From positions 186,001 to 250,000 of the forward strand of contig NZ_JAAIXY010000005.1 of assembly GCF_010894455.1 (NCBI RefSeq): DNA of 64,000 bases, in the 5' to 3' direction. This stretch comes from Myxococcus eversor. Its GTDB lineage: Bacteria > Myxococcota > Myxococcia > Myxococcales > Myxococcaceae. The notes below the pieces were generated by a model that was given only the letters and a program-made list of their open reading frames with translations, was not told where the DNA came from and searched no databases. The stretch's first letter is position 1; each line of letters opens with the position of its first letter. Of this stretch, positions 43,371 through 52,805 are shown piece by piece. A program made the translations under genes and the position numbers.

Positions 43371-43422
43371 TTCTTCAAGGCGCGCCGCCCGGGAAACCCA
43401 CGAGCGGCGCAAGGGACGGCGA

Positions 43423-43935
43423 CTACATCGCGCCGGAACAGTTCTTGGTGTGGGCGCCCGGCGGGCACCAGTAGTTGGTGATGTTCAGCTGGGCCTTGGT
43501 GCCGGTGCGCGCGTCGCAGGCGCTGCCGCTGCTCCAGTTGGACTCATGAAGGGTGATGCGGTTGGGCTCAGCGGCGGTGTTCACGCTGTGCACGAACGCG
43601 GTGTGACCGGCGGAGTTCGACCCGAGGATCATTGCCACGCAGCCCACATGCGCATGGTTGCTGTTGATGATGGCCTTCTTGTCCGCCCAGGTGAACAAGC
43701 CGTAGGGCAGATTGATGCCGTAGGCATCCTGCTCCGTCCGACAGCGCGCGTAGAGGACGCATTCGTCGTCACAGGAAGAGGCGCAGGCGCCGTCGAAGGC
43801 CTGGGCCGACACTTCGCGGTCGTCCACCTCCGCTGCGATGGGCTCTGGCTGCGCGGGCACCTGCTCCTCGCTGGGGCCACAGCCGGTGAAGGCCAGGCAA
43901 AGGATGAGGGCGACTGGCTTGGACTTGAACGTCAT
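43423..43935 (-). CDS. CHAP-like (amidase/peptidase) lipoprotein
   Basis: 170 residues, GGAGG six bases before the ATG, lipobox FTGC. The body fits a small CHAP/NlpC-type cysteine hydrolase: 'DECVLYARCRTEQDAYG' with the candidate Cys, 'GHTAFVHSV' with the His, and 'ITLHESNWS' with the third polar residue. CHAP domains usually cut peptidoglycan amides or peptide bridges. As a lipoprotein it could remodel the wall or attack other bacteria. Extra cysteines ('ACASSCDDEC', 'YWCPPG') probably form disulphides. A single gene. Confidence 0.72.
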   Translation of the reverse strand: MTFKSKPVALILCLAFTGCGPSEEQVPAQPEPIAAEVDDREVSAQAFDGACASSCDDECVLYARCRTEQDAYGINLPYGLFTWADKKAIINSNHAHVGCVAMILGSNSAGHTAFVHSVNTAAEPNRITLHESNWSSGSACDARTGTKAQLNITNYWCPPGAHTKNCSGAM

Positions 43936-44031
43936 GGGACTGCCTCCGTAAGGGAACGATGCGGAGTCAGCCTATCAGAATACTTGCTTGATAGTCTTGA
44001 ATTGCCTGTTTGGCTGCTTGCTGCGCCAGGT

Positions 44032-44112
44032 TGGACCGAGTGGGCTCTGGAGCATCACCACTCGGGCCTCGGCCTGCTCACGCCTCACGATGTGCACCAT
44101 GTAGACCGCGCG
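44032..44112 (+). mobile_element. IS3-family transposase remnant
   Basis: About 25 codons read 'ALEHHHSGLGLLTPHDVHH', the ending of the integrase core of IS3-type transposases ('W.N..HHSGLGLLTP..VH'). No further element, terminal repeat or open frame is left. The other bases of the gap 43936-44160 hold nothing else. Confidence 0.6.
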
Positions 44113-44160
44113 GCACTCTCACCCAATCTCGGTCTCATCCGCGTTGACAGGTTCCGCGGC

Positions 44161-45378
44161 TCACGGCACGTACTGCTCCGCCGAGCGCTCCGCGCCCTCC
44201 GCCCCCAGTCCCCCTATCACCAGCACCCCGCCGTCCTTCAGCGGCGTGGCCGTGTGGAAGGCGCGAGGGCGCAACAGCTCGGGCCTGCTCACCCAGCCCC
44301 GGTCGGGGTCATAGAGCGCGACATCCTTCACCGGCGCCGCATCCCAGCCCGGCAGTCCGCCGACCACCAGCACGCCTCCAGAGGTCAGCGCGGTCGCCGT
44401 GTGGTGGGCCCGAGGAACACTCAGCCAGCCCGAGTCCGTCCACGTCCGGGTGCTCGGCGCGTAGAGCTGCGTGCTGGTGCTGAATTCAGGCCCGGCCGAG
44501 CCCACCACCAGCACCTGCCCCAACGACGGTACCAGGGTGGCGGTATGGCCCGAGCGAGTCTCGGACATGGCGTTGGGCGCCGCCGTCCAGCTCCGCGTGC
44601 TCACGTCATAGACATCCGCTGTGTCGCTCGCGTCGATGTGGCCATAGCCTCCCACCGCCAGCACCCCGCCCCCCGGCAGCTCCGTGGCCGCGAGCGCATT
44701 GCGTGCCGCGGTGAGGTTGCCCACGCTCGACCACATCTCCGTGTCCGGCTCATAGAGCTCGGACGTCGTGAGCCCTCCCTCGTCGTCCTCGCCGCCGCCC
44801 ATCACCAGGACCGCTCCGGAGGACAGGAGGACCGCGGCATGGCTGGCGCGCGCGTTCGCCATGGACCTCGCGGAGGTCCACGAGCCGCCATCCGCCGGGT
44901 CGTACAGCATCGCGCTCCTCAGCGCCTCCGTCCCCACGCGTCCCCCCACCACCAGCACCTTGCCGTTCCCCAGCAGCGTGGCCGTGTGGAAGGCGCGAGC
45001 CGCCGACAGGGTCCCCGCATCGGTCCAGGTGTTCGAGGCGAGGTCATACAGCTCGGTCGTCGCCACGGCCGCGTTCCCGGCCTCGAAGCCGCCCACCACC
45101 AGCACCTTGTCATTGCCCAGCAGCGTCGCCGTGTGGCCGAACCGCCGCGCGCCCATCGACTGGACGGGCTCCCAGTGCGGCTCCGTGGGCCCCGAGTCGC
45201 TCCCGTCGGGAGCACCGCCATCGTCCCTGTCCGGGACACCGCCATCGGCGCAGAGCTCCGGCTTCTTGCGGCACACCTCTTCCACGGCCGCATCCACGTC
45301 GAGGCAGCCGCCGACGGCCTGGAGTCCCAGCGCCAGCACCCCCGCCGCGGCGACTCGAAGCAGGCCCCTCACGGCCAC
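44161..45378 (-). CDS. Kelch-repeat lipoprotein
   Basis: 405 residues. The start is a GTG at 45378 with GGGAGG five bases upstream. A lipoprotein signal (lipobox GGC) is followed by about seven kelch repeats of some 48 residues, for example 'HTATLLGNDKVLVVGG', 'HTATLLGNGKVLVVGG', 'HAAVLLSSGAVLVMGG' and 'HTATALTSGGVLVVGG', forming a beta-propeller. Surface binding is likely; no catalytic site. The gene overlaps the stop of the upstream gene by ten bases, so the two are translationally coupled and form a surface-protein operon. Confidence 0.93.
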   Translation of the reverse strand: MAVRGLLRVAAAGVLALGLQAVGGCLDVDAAVEEVCRKKPELCADGGVPDRDDGGAPDGSDSGPTEPHWEPVQSMGARRFGHTATLLGNDKVLVVGGFEAGNAAVATTELYDLASNTWTDAGTLSAARAFHTATLLGNGKVLVVGGRVGTEALRSAMLYDPADGGSWTSARSMANARASHAAVLLSSGAVLVMGGGEDDEGGLTTSELYEPDTEMWSSVGNLTAARNALAATELPGGGVLAVGGYGHIDASDTADVYDVSTRSWTAAPNAMSETRSGHTATLVPSLGQVLVVGSAGPEFSTSTQLYAPSTRTWTDSGWLSVPRAHHTATALTSGGVLVVGGLPGWDAAPVKDVALYDPDRGWVSRPELLRPRAFHTATPLKDGGVLVIGGLGAEGAERSAEQYVP

Positions 45379-46217
45379 CTCCCGGAGACAAAGGCAGACG
45401 TCCCGTCCGTGCCCACCGACAAGGCCATGGCATCCCCGGGTCCGCCCATCAGATACATCCCCGTCGCGACTCCCAATCCCACCGCGCCGCCCACCAGCAG
45501 GCCCACGCTGACCGTCTGGAGCGAGCGCGTGCGCGACGCCACCTTCCGCGCATCCTTCTCCGAGCCGATGTCCTCATCTGGCCCGTCCAGCCTCGCTCTC
45601 TCCCCCGAGGCCCCCCACCACATCACCCCGCCCCCCACCGCCAGCACTCCGCCGGTGACGGCCGGAATCCAAGCCCGCTGGCGCGGCGACGAGCGCCCTT
45701 CAGAGACCTCCGCCACGGGCCCCGTGGAGAGCCCTGGCCCCAACGCCTCGCGCGAAGGCTCCGGGGCCCTCCGCTTCAGTGCCTCCGAGGGCTCGCCTCG
45801 CGCGGCCAGTTCCTCACGCACCTTCACGCGCACCGCCTCGAAGCGCTGCCGCAGCTTCGGCGACACGCTCAGCGGCAGCACCGCGTCTGGATTCAGGAAC
45901 AGCGCGGACTTGAACGCGGCCTCCGCCTCTTCCTGCCCCTCCTTGCTCAGCTCCGCCAGGACCACGCCCTCATAGAGCGACACCGCCACGTCGTCCTCGG
46001 GCCCCCGAGACACCCGCTTCGCGCGAGCCACCTGCTCCAGTGCCCGCTCGTACTCCAGGTCCTCGATCAGCCGATGGATGGACAGCAGGTAGCGCCGCGT
46101 GTCCCCGGAGACCTCCGCCCGCGCGCCGGGAGGAAGCAGCGCGAGCCCCAGCAGCAGGACCCCATGACAAATACCCCGCACCCAGGGGCGCTCCCGGGCA
46201 GACCCATTCGTTGGCAT
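45369..46217 (-). CDS. TPR-like exported protein with a membrane segment
   Basis: 282 residues. Signal-like hydrophobic stretch near the start ('GVLLLGLALLPPGARA'), then helical TPR-type sequence ('YLLSIHRLIEDLEYERALEQ', 'SLYEGVVLAELSKEGQEEAE', 'AFKSALFLNPDA'). A Gly-rich transmembrane pair follows near residues 190-250. The start at 46217 is one of two close ATGs (the other at 46226). It overlaps the kelch gene by ten bases. It probably anchors or organises the partner; no known enzyme motif. Confidence 0.8.
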   Translation of the reverse strand: MPTNGSARERPWVRGICHGVLLLGLALLPPGARAEVSGDTRRYLLSIHRLIEDLEYERALEQVARAKRVSRGPEDDVAVSLYEGVVLAELSKEGQEEAEAAFKSALFLNPDAVLPLSVSPKLRQRFEAVRVKVREELAARGEPSEALKRRAPEPSREALGPGLSTGPVAEVSEGRSSPRQRAWIPAVTGGVLAVGGGVMWWGASGERARLDGPDEDIGSEKDARKVASRTRSLQTVSVGLLVGGAVGLGVATGMYLMGGPGDAMALSVGTDGTSAFVSGRWP

Positions 46218-46404
46218 GGATTCCATTCTGTCTGGATGTCCCCGCTTGATTTCCAGACAGGGGACGCGAGGCCTCACCACCTCTCGACACTCGAAAAGCG
46301 TCAGGCTTTTCCAGCGTCCAATCCCATACGAATGGTCGCACGCGAGGCCACTACCGGGCGGACCTCTCTCGGCGTAACGGACCGGGGCATGGATTGCAGA
46401 CGGC

Positions 46405-46488
46405 TCACGCCCAGTTGTTCATCAGCATCCGGCGCGCGGCCTCCCGCACCCAGCCCTTGCAGGAGAAGGTGGCGCGGAAGGTGGGCGC
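46405..46488 (-). pseudogene. hutU: Urocanate hydratase N-terminal remnant
   Basis: 'FSCKGWVREAARRMLMNNW' resembles the start of HutU ('KGWxQEAALRMLMNNLDPEV'), then a stop. The rest of the roughly 550-codon gene is gone. It lies in the 350-base gap 46218-46567, which otherwise has only a 7-bp AT-rich inverted repeat GAAAAGC/GCTTTTC at 46293-46311. Recognition rests on a short match. Confidence 0.45.
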
Positions 46489-46567
46489 CCAAACCGAACC
46501 TCCACGTCGCGGGGGATGCCGCGCGGGGCGGGGCCCCTCGCTCCAGGTGGCGGATGGACCCCGTGCG

Positions 46568-46990
46568 TCAGGAGTCCTGGCGCGCGTCCACGTAGGCGCT
46601 GAAGTGGAACTTGTACGTGCTGTCGTAGAACTTGATGCCATTGCCCACCGACGCGTTCAGTCCGTAGGCGCTGCCGGTGCAACCCCCGCAGATGAGCACG
46701 CCGTTGCGGTGGATGTTCCACAGGCCGTTGACGTTGAACGCCGTGACGGCCGTGACGGACGAGCCCACGAGGTCGAAGGCGTAGGTGTTGCCGTTCGCGA
46801 TGCCGTTGAAGCTCGCATACGCGGCGAACGTGCTCTCGTTCCAGCTGATGTTCATGTTGACGCCCGTCGCCGGGTACGTCGCTCCGTTGTCGCCGATGTA
46901 CAGGCCATGGGTGGACTGGATGCTGTGGCCGGCCAGGGCGGGGACGGACACGAGCAGCGCGGCGGCGGCGACGGAAGAAACGGCCTTCAT
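46568..46990 (-). CDS. Secreted beta-rich protein, 140 aa
   Basis: Sec signal peptide ('AVSSVAAAALLVSVPALAGH'), AGGAG before the ATG. The mature part is about 120 residues of alternating, Tyr/Asn/Ser-rich sequence ('THGLYIGDNGATYP', 'NISWNESTFAAYASF', 'FYDSTYKFHFSAYV') with one CGGC pair. It looks like a small beta-sandwich or lectin-like domain but matches no family I can name. Two cysteines may pair. A single gene. Confidence 0.78.
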   Translation of the reverse strand: MKAVSSVAAAALLVSVPALAGHSIQSTHGLYIGDNGATYPATGVNMNISWNESTFAAYASFNGIANGNTYAFDLVGSSVTAVTAFNVNGLWNIHRNGVLICGGCTGSAYGLNASVGNGIKFYDSTYKFHFSAYVDARQDS

Positions 46991-47215
46991 GGGATGACTC
47001 CTGCTTGGGGGGAACACGGGGTGCGGTGAAGCACCCCGCGTGGAATCCATCCTGCACGAGCCCGGTGATACACGGAAGACATGTTTAATTTGCGGAAGCC
47101 GCATTTCAGTCGCGGCGGTCGCGAGACTTGAGGATTTTGCCTGGTCCCGATTCAGGTGAGTCCCGCGCAACCCCGACCTGTCGGGAAGGCGGGAGCGGGG
47201 TAGGTGGGACGCTCC

Positions 47216-50200
47216 TCACCAGATTTGAGTCGGAGACAGCCTGGCGGCCATGGCACCCGTGACAAGCTGGCCATTGCTGTTGGAACCGAAGCCGCTCACC
47301 GTTCCGTCCACGGAAACGACGAGCACGTGCGTCTTCGCGACCAGAAGGCTCACCACCCCTGTCAATCCAGGCACCTGGGTGGGCGTCAATTGCTGGGTCG
47401 TGGTGCCATTCCCCAGTTGGCCGCTGCCATTGCCGCCCCAGGCCCAGACGGTGCCATCCACCTTCACCGCCAGCGAGTGCGCATCGGCGGCACCCACGGC
47501 CTTGACGCCCGAGAGGCCCGGCACCTGCGTGGGAGCCATTCGGTGGGTGGTGGTGCCGTCCCCCAGTTGGCCGCTGCCATTGCTGCCCCAGGCCCAGACG
47601 GTGCCGTCCACCTTCACCGCCAGCGAGTGGTACTCGCCCGCGGACACGGACACCACGCCCGTGAGGCTCGTCACCTGCGTGGGAGTCATTCGGCTGGTGG
47701 TGGTGCCATCCCCCAATTGGCCGTTGCCATTGCTGCCCCATGCCCAGACGGTGCCGTCCACCTTCCGGGCCAGGGCGTAGCGCAGACCCGCGGACACGGA
47801 CATCACACCCGTGAGGCCCGGCACCTGCGTGGGAGTCGTCCGGTAGGTGGTGGTGCCGTCCCCCAACTGGCCATGGAAGTTCTGGCCCCAGGCCCAGACA
47901 GTGCTGTCCGCCTTCAGCGCCAGCGCGAAGTATTCGCCGGCGGAGACAGACACGACACCACTGAGGCCCGGCACCTGCGCGGGGACCCATCGGTCGGTGA
48001 GGGTGCCATCCCCCAACTGGCCAGCGGCGTTGTGGCCCCAAGCCCACACGGTGCCATCCCCCTTCATCGACAGCGAGTGGCCCTCGCCAGCAGCCAAGGC
48101 CTCCACGTTGCCGAGACCCGGCACCTGCGCGGGCACCATTCGGTTGTTGTTGGTGCCATCCCCCAGTTGTCCCGCGAAGTTGGAGCCCCAGGTCCAGACG
48201 GTGCCATCCAGCTTCCGGGCCAGGGAGTGCCATGGGCCTGCCGCGAAGCCGCGCCCCCCGATGAATTGAGAGGGAGTCGGCGAGTGGTAGGCGCCCGCCG
48301 AACCGTCGCCCAACTGGCCCTGAATGTTGTTGCCCCAGGCCCAGACGGTGCCATCCGCGTTCACCGCCCGCGAGTGGTAGTCGCTCGCGGACACAAACAC
48401 GGCTCCAGCGAGGCCCGACACCTGCGTGGGGACTCGTTGGTCAGTGAGTGCGCCATTCCCCAACTGCCCGAGGACGTTGCTGCCCCAGGTCCAGACGGTG
48501 CCGTCTGCCTTCACCGCCAGCGAGTGCGCCTCGCCAGCAGCCAAGGCCTCCACGTTGCCGAGGTCTGGCACCTGCGTCGGAGTCGTTCGGCCAGTGATGG
48601 CGCCATCCCCCAGTTGACCCGCGTAGTTGGCACCCCAGGCCCAGACAGTGCCGTCCGCCTTCAGGGCGAATGAGTGGAAGTCGCCGGCGGTCACCGACAC
48701 CACGCCAGTGAGGCCTGGCACCTGCGTGGGCACCTGTCGGTGGGTGAGGGTGCCATCCCCGAGCTGGCCATCGACGTTGTCGCCCCAAGCCCAGACGGTG
48801 CCGTCCGCCTTCACCGCCAGCGAGTGATATTCGCCCGCGGACAGAGATATCACGCCGGTGAGGCCCGACACCTGCGTGGGCACCCGGCGGTGGGTGAGGG
48901 TGCCATCCCCGATCTGGCCGCGGGTGTTGTTGCCCCAAGCCCAGACGGTGCCGTCCGCCTTCACCACCAGCGAGTGCCAGTCGCCAGCGGCCACGGACAC
49001 GACCCCGGCGAGGCTGGACACCTGCGTGGGAGCCCATCGGGTGGTGAGGGTGCCATCTCCCAACTGGCCCTCGGAGTTGCCGCCCCAGGCCCAGGCGGTG
49101 CCGTCCGCCTTCACCGCCAGCGAGTGCGTGTCGCCAGCGGCGATGGCCAGGACCCCGGTGAGGCCAGGCATCTGCGTGGGCCTCAAGTGCTGAAGGGTGG
49201 TGCCATCACCCAACTGTCCATGGAGGTTGTCGCCCCAGGCCCAGACGGCACCGTCCGGCTTCAGCGCCAGCGAGTGTTTCGGACCCGAGGCCGCGATGCT
49301 TCGCTCGACCAGGCCCTGCGTCTTCCTCGGCACCGCGCTGAAGGTCATGGACCCATCTCCCAACTGCCCTTCCACGTTGTGGCCCCACGTCCACACCTCT
49401 CCGTTGGCCATCAATGCCACCGAGTGCTGGCCGCTGCCGGCCGCCACGGCCACCGCGCCGCTCAGCCCCACCGCTTGCACGGGGACCAGCCTCTGCACTT
49501 GCGTCCCGTCTCCGAGCTGGCCGCGCGGGTTGGCGCCCCAGGCCCAGACCGTCCCGTCCGACTTCAGCGCGAGCGAGTGGAGCTCCGCCGCCAGCACGCC
49601 GTCCACGCCTCCCAGTCCCGATATTTGCAACGGCAGGAAGCGAGAGGTGGTGGTTCCATCACCCAGTTGGCCGAAGCTGTTGGACCCCCAAGCCCAAGCG
49701 GTGCCGTCCGCCTTTCGCACGAGCGAGTGATTGCTGCCGGCTGACAGCCCCGTCACGTTTCCGAGGCCGGGGACCTGCGCGGGAAGCGTCCGGGGGCCAG
49801 GGGTGTTGTCGCCGAGCTGGCCGCTGGTGTTGCTGCCCCACGTCCACACCCGGCCCAGGGCGTCGAGCGCGAGCGAGTGCGCGTTGCCCGCGGCAATCGC
49901 CGTAATCGAGGGCAGGCCCTGCACCTGCACCGGTGCCAGGCGCTGCGTCGTGGTGCCATCGCCCAGTCGGCCCGAGCCATTGCTGCCCCAGGCCCAGACA
50001 GTGCCATCCGACTTCAATGCCAGCGAGTGTGAGAAGCCCGCGGCGACCTTCACCACCTCCACCACTCCCGGCACCGGAACGGGCACCTGACGGCCGGTGG
50101 TGGTGCCGTCGCCGAGCTGGCCGCTGGTGTTGTTGCCCCAGGCCCAGACGGTGCCGTCCGACTTCAGCGCGAGGGAGTGCAAGTCGCCTGCACCCACGGC

Positions 50201-50503
50201 GCGGATGTTCCACAGGCCCCAGGACCGGACGGGCGCGCGTTGGTCCTGGACGCTTCCATTGCCCAGTTGACCATGGACGTTGTCGCCCCAAGCCCAGACA
50301 GTCCCGTCGGAGCGCACCGCGAGGGTGTGGTTGCGACCGGCGGCCACGAGGCCCAGACGGCTGGCCGTCTCGGCGGCTCTCACCGTGCCCACCTCCTCGT
50401 GGGGTGACGGCGTCCCGTCCTGACAGCCCGTGGCGGCCAGTGAAACGAACAACAGCCAGACGGCCCTCAACGCGACGTCCGTGTACCGACGATGTGAATG
50501 CAT
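47216..50503 (-). CDS. RCC1-repeat lipoprotein with 21 repeats
   Basis: 1095 residues from the ATG at 50503, which starts a lipoprotein signal (lipobox ATGC) and has GGGAG upstream. The body is 21 RCC1 units of 50 residues, each with 'H(S/T)LA(V/L)K.DGTVWAWG.N..GQLGDG'. RCC1 repeats form seven-bladed propellers, so 21 units give three complete propellers in a row. In myxobacteria these are abundant surface proteins of unknown role. The last unit is degenerate ('VSGFGSNSNGQLVTG'). No catalytic domain. Likely an adhesin or recognition protein. Confidence 0.95.
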   Translation of the reverse strand: MHSHRRYTDVALRAVWLLFVSLAATGCQDGTPSPHEEVGTVRAAETASRLGLVAAGRNHTLAVRSDGTVWAWGDNVHGQLGNGSVQDQRAPVRSWGLWNIRAVGAGDLHSLALKSDGTVWAWGNNTSGQLGDGTTTGRQVPVPVPGVVEVVKVAAGFSHSLALKSDGTVWAWGSNGSGRLGDGTTTQRLAPVQVQGLPSITAIAAGNAHSLALDALGRVWTWGSNTSGQLGDNTPGPRTLPAQVPGLGNVTGLSAGSNHSLVRKADGTAWAWGSNSFGQLGDGTTTSRFLPLQISGLGGVDGVLAAELHSLALKSDGTVWAWGANPRGQLGDGTQVQRLVPVQAVGLSGAVAVAAGSGQHSVALMANGEVWTWGHNVEGQLGDGSMTFSAVPRKTQGLVERSIAASGPKHSLALKPDGAVWAWGDNLHGQLGDGTTLQHLRPTQMPGLTGVLAIAAGDTHSLAVKADGTAWAWGGNSEGQLGDGTLTTRWAPTQVSSLAGVVSVAAGDWHSLVVKADGTVWAWGNNTRGQIGDGTLTHRRVPTQVSGLTGVISLSAGEYHSLAVKADGTVWAWGDNVDGQLGDGTLTHRQVPTQVPGLTGVVSVTAGDFHSFALKADGTVWAWGANYAGQLGDGAITGRTTPTQVPDLGNVEALAAGEAHSLAVKADGTVWTWGSNVLGQLGNGALTDQRVPTQVSGLAGAVFVSASDYHSRAVNADGTVWAWGNNIQGQLGDGSAGAYHSPTPSQFIGGRGFAAGPWHSLARKLDGTVWTWGSNFAGQLGDGTNNNRMVPAQVPGLGNVEALAAGEGHSLSMKGDGTVWAWGHNAAGQLGDGTLTDRWVPAQVPGLSGVVSVSAGEYFALALKADSTVWAWGQNFHGQLGDGTTTYRTTPTQVPGLTGVMSVSAGLRYALARKVDGTVWAWGSNGNGQLGDGTTTSRMTPTQVTSLTGVVSVSAGEYHSLAVKVDGTVWAWGSNGSGQLGDGTTTHRMAPTQVPGLSGVKAVGAADAHSLAVKVDGTVWAWGGNGSGQLGNGTTTQQLTPTQVPGLTGVVSLLVAKTHVLVVSVDGTVSGFGSNSNGQLVTGAMAARLSPTQIW
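47230..50380 (-). repeat. 21 tandem 150-bp RCC1 units
   Basis: DNA units repeat with a period of exactly 150 bp (for example landmark copies at 47451, 47601 and 47751). Many are near-identical, most strongly in the 3' half of the gene. The array can gain or lose units by slippage or recombination. An RCC1 fragment at the window end is a relative. Confidence 0.9.
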
Positions 50504-50653
50504 GGACCCCTCTCCCAGTGCAATGACGTGTGGCGACACCCGCACAAGCGTGCCCCCAGAAGGGAAAGGCTCATACACTATGGGTGAATAGAAACCGATA
50601 AATCTTCCGCTGTGCGTCCGCGACGCCGCCCCCCCCATGCCGGATGTCTGGTT

Positions 50654-50902
50654 TCACGGCGGGAGGTCGCGCGGTCGCGACACTGCTTCCTTTGCCCTGG
50701 CCACCATCCGCCAATGTTGGAAGGAGCGAAGCGCGAGTTCATAGGCTGCGCGGGCACCCGCGACATCTCCCTGCCTCTGCCTGGGCTCGCCCAGAAGCAT
50801 GCGACAAACCGCGGCCTCCCGGAGGGCCTGCGCCGCAGCGGTATAGCGCCAGTGCTGCGGGTGGTGGCGAGCCTGAGCGACAAGTTCGTCGGGATTGGAC
50901 AT
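50654..50902 (-). CDS. Short TPR-like protein, probably a remnant
   Basis: 82 residues from an ATG at 50902 behind GAGAGAC: 'RYTAAAQALREAAVCRMLLG', 'RQRQGDVAGARAAYELALRS' - one or two TPR-like helix pairs. A separate ATG at 51009 with AAGGAAC starts 'ESFVALRRAALARVLKLSP', which stops after 21 codons in another frame. The two parts may be one gene of about 115 codons broken by a frameshift. The remaining bases to 51224 hold only the start region of the divergent gene. Low certainty that it is expressed. Confidence 0.42.
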   Translation of the reverse strand: MSNPDELVAQARHHPQHWRYTAAAQALREAAVCRMLLGEPRQRQGDVAGARAAYELALRSFQHWRMVARAKEAVSRPRDLPP

Positions 50903-51224
50903 GTCGAATTGTCTCTCATTCAGGCGGAGCGCCTCGGCCCTGCTCAACTTGGCGACAATTTCAGGACGCGCGCAAGGGCCGCCCGGCGGAGAGCGACGAA
51001 CGACTCCATGTTCCTTGTCCACGATGGGCAGGCGGGGTGACCACGGTGGGGGCGCTGCCGATGCCCGCGAGGCACCGCCGGAGACTCCGGGCGCGCGCGG
51101 CCCGGAAGCAGGCCTCTTCCTCGGCGTCCTCGAATCGGGGGGGCCCCTTGGTTCGTCGCCCGATTCCGCGCCTTCCCGCGGCTGCGGCTTTCGTGGACAT
51201 GCCAGACGATTTGAAGAGAGGAGA

Positions 51225-52148
51225 ATGACCCATCGCCTTCTCATGGCCTCCCTGTGGTGGGGGGCTCTCGGCGGGATTCTCACTGGCGCTGCCCCTGCCT
51301 CGGGGGTGGAAGTGGAGCGCCCCACGCCTGTCGAGCTCCGGTGGAAGGTGCCCGTGGCGGCGCCGCTGCGCTACACCCTGACGGCGACGAGCCTGCCCGG
51401 GCGCGAGGCTCTGACGCAGTTGGACTCCACGCGCCCCGGGCTCTGGGGCCTGTCGCCCCGCACGCGCGAGCCGCGGCCCGAGCTGGTGCTTCTTCCTCGC
51501 GAGGTCGTGATGACGGCGGAGCTCGCGCGGGTGGACGCGGAAGACCTGGCCGCCCGGGTGACGCTGACGCGGGTGGAGGTCTCCTCGCCGGAGGGCGCGT
51601 CGAGCAAGGATGCCCGTCGCGCGAAGGCGCTCGTGCCCCCGGTGGCGGGGACGGTGCTGGCCCACTCGTCGCTGATGGACCTGGGAATCATCACCCGACA
51701 CCTGCCCCAGGAGCAGCACAACCTGGTGGCGCTCCTGTTCGAGCTGCCCGCCAGGCCCGTCGCCGTGGGTGACACGTGGGCGCTCAGCATGGACCTGATT
51801 GGAGAGATGGGATTCGAATGGCATGGCGAGCGTGAGCGCTTCGACCAGGCGCGGCTGACGGCACTCGAGCGCGATGCCGCCGGAAGGACCGTGGCCATCA
51901 TCGACTTCACCCTCACGATTCGGGATGCGGGGTACTACGAGCCCCTGTTGTCGCGTCGGAGGTTCCCCGCCTCCGACACGGCGTCCTACGTGGGGCGCGG
52001 GGAGTTCCTCGTCGAGGAGGGTCGCTGGAAGCGCCTGTCGGGTGAGATATCCATCCAGGCCAAGGGTGTCGTCAGGATGGACTCGGCCTACCGGTTCGTC
52101 CTGGAGCCGCTGGAGCCTGCGCGCTTCCTGCCGTTGGCCGCGGAGTGA
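51225..52148 (+). CDS. Exported protein of unknown function
   Basis: 307 residues; AGAGGAG just before the ATG. Signal peptide ending near 'APASG'. The mature part is beta-rich with regularly spaced strands ('VELRWKVPVAAPLRYTLTA', 'GDTWALSMDLIGEMGFEW', 'AGRTVAIIDFTLTIRD', 'YVGRGEFLVEEGRWKRLSG'). This pattern is seen in periplasmic 'DUF6263-like' beta-barrel proteins of myxobacteria, but I cannot confirm the family. No cysteines, no catalytic motif. A single gene, divergent from a small TPR-like frame. Confidence 0.8.
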   Translation: MTHRLLMASLWWGALGGILTGAAPASGVEVERPTPVELRWKVPVAAPLRYTLTATSLPGREALTQLDSTRPGLWGLSPRTREPRPELVLLPREVVMTAELARVDAEDLAARVTLTRVEVSSPEGASSKDARRAKALVPPVAGTVLAHSSLMDLGIITRHLPQEQHNLVALLFELPARPVAVGDTWALSMDLIGEMGFEWHGERERFDQARLTALERDAAGRTVAIIDFTLTIRDAGYYEPLLSRRRFPASDTASYVGRGEFLVEEGRWKRLSGEISIQAKGVVRMDSAYRFVLEPLEPARFLPLAAE

Positions 52149-52149
52149 G

Positions 52150-52262
52150 GGGAGGCCCGCGCGCCGGGGCCCGCCTCGCGGCTGTCGTGGACAGGCCCAG
52201 GTACTCCAGAGTCGCGCGACTCGCGGTGGCCGGCCGCGGCCAGGAGCGCCGGCACCCACTGC
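52150..52262 (-). mobile_element. Transposase C-terminal remnant (IS91/IS801-like)
   Basis: The minus strand reads 'TLEYLGLSTTAARRAPARG', the ending 'VLxHLGLPTxxxxxAPARGPP' found on IS91/IS801-type transposases. The same kind of ending is found at 61315-61480, with matching DNA. The rest of the 657-base gap (to 52805) carries no gene I can support. Confidence 0.45.
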
Positions 52263-52805
52263 GTATCGTTGACGCCGAGGCTGGGCTCCCAACACGAGAG
52301 CAGGGAGAAACGCGGCCCGGCGACCACGTCGCCGAGGCCCCGAGGCCTCGGGGAACCGGCGCCCGGAGGAGGAAGGCGCCGATGCGGACCGGCCTGGAGC
52401 GAATCGCACACACGCTCAGCTACGACCTCCTCGATGCGCGAGGCCTTCCAATCCCTGGCCTCCTCCATGCCCCAGTCGCGTCGCCGGACGCTGGATGGAC
52501 AGACACACGCGGTGGACCCCAAGGCTCGACACCGGGCGGTCCTCCGACACCCCCCCATCTCTTCACAAACCGTAATTCGGCACCCGTCCTGGGATCTCCG
52601 CTCTCCATTGGACCCAGAACTCTCCGGAATATGTGATCTTCATGTGGCGATCCGGTGAAACAGCGCATCAGCGGTCGCCCAGGTTGACTTGGAGGGGGAT
52701 TCCATTCCCTCTCTTCTTCTGGGGTGCGCTTGAAGTCCTGATGCGGACACAGTACGCACGCGCTGTGTATCGCGTTAACCCCATGTTTCACCTGCCGAGG
52801 CCCTC

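Noticed and set aside
43264..45975. 903-codon plus frame across CHAP and kelch genes
   Set aside because: Shadow of three minus-strand genes; only the short IS3-like stretch at 44032-44112 has meaning.
46293..46311. Inverted repeat GAAAAGC/GCTTTTC as terminator or operator
   Set aside because: Only 7 bp, in a gap with a gene remnant, with no T tract or partner site; not enough to name it.
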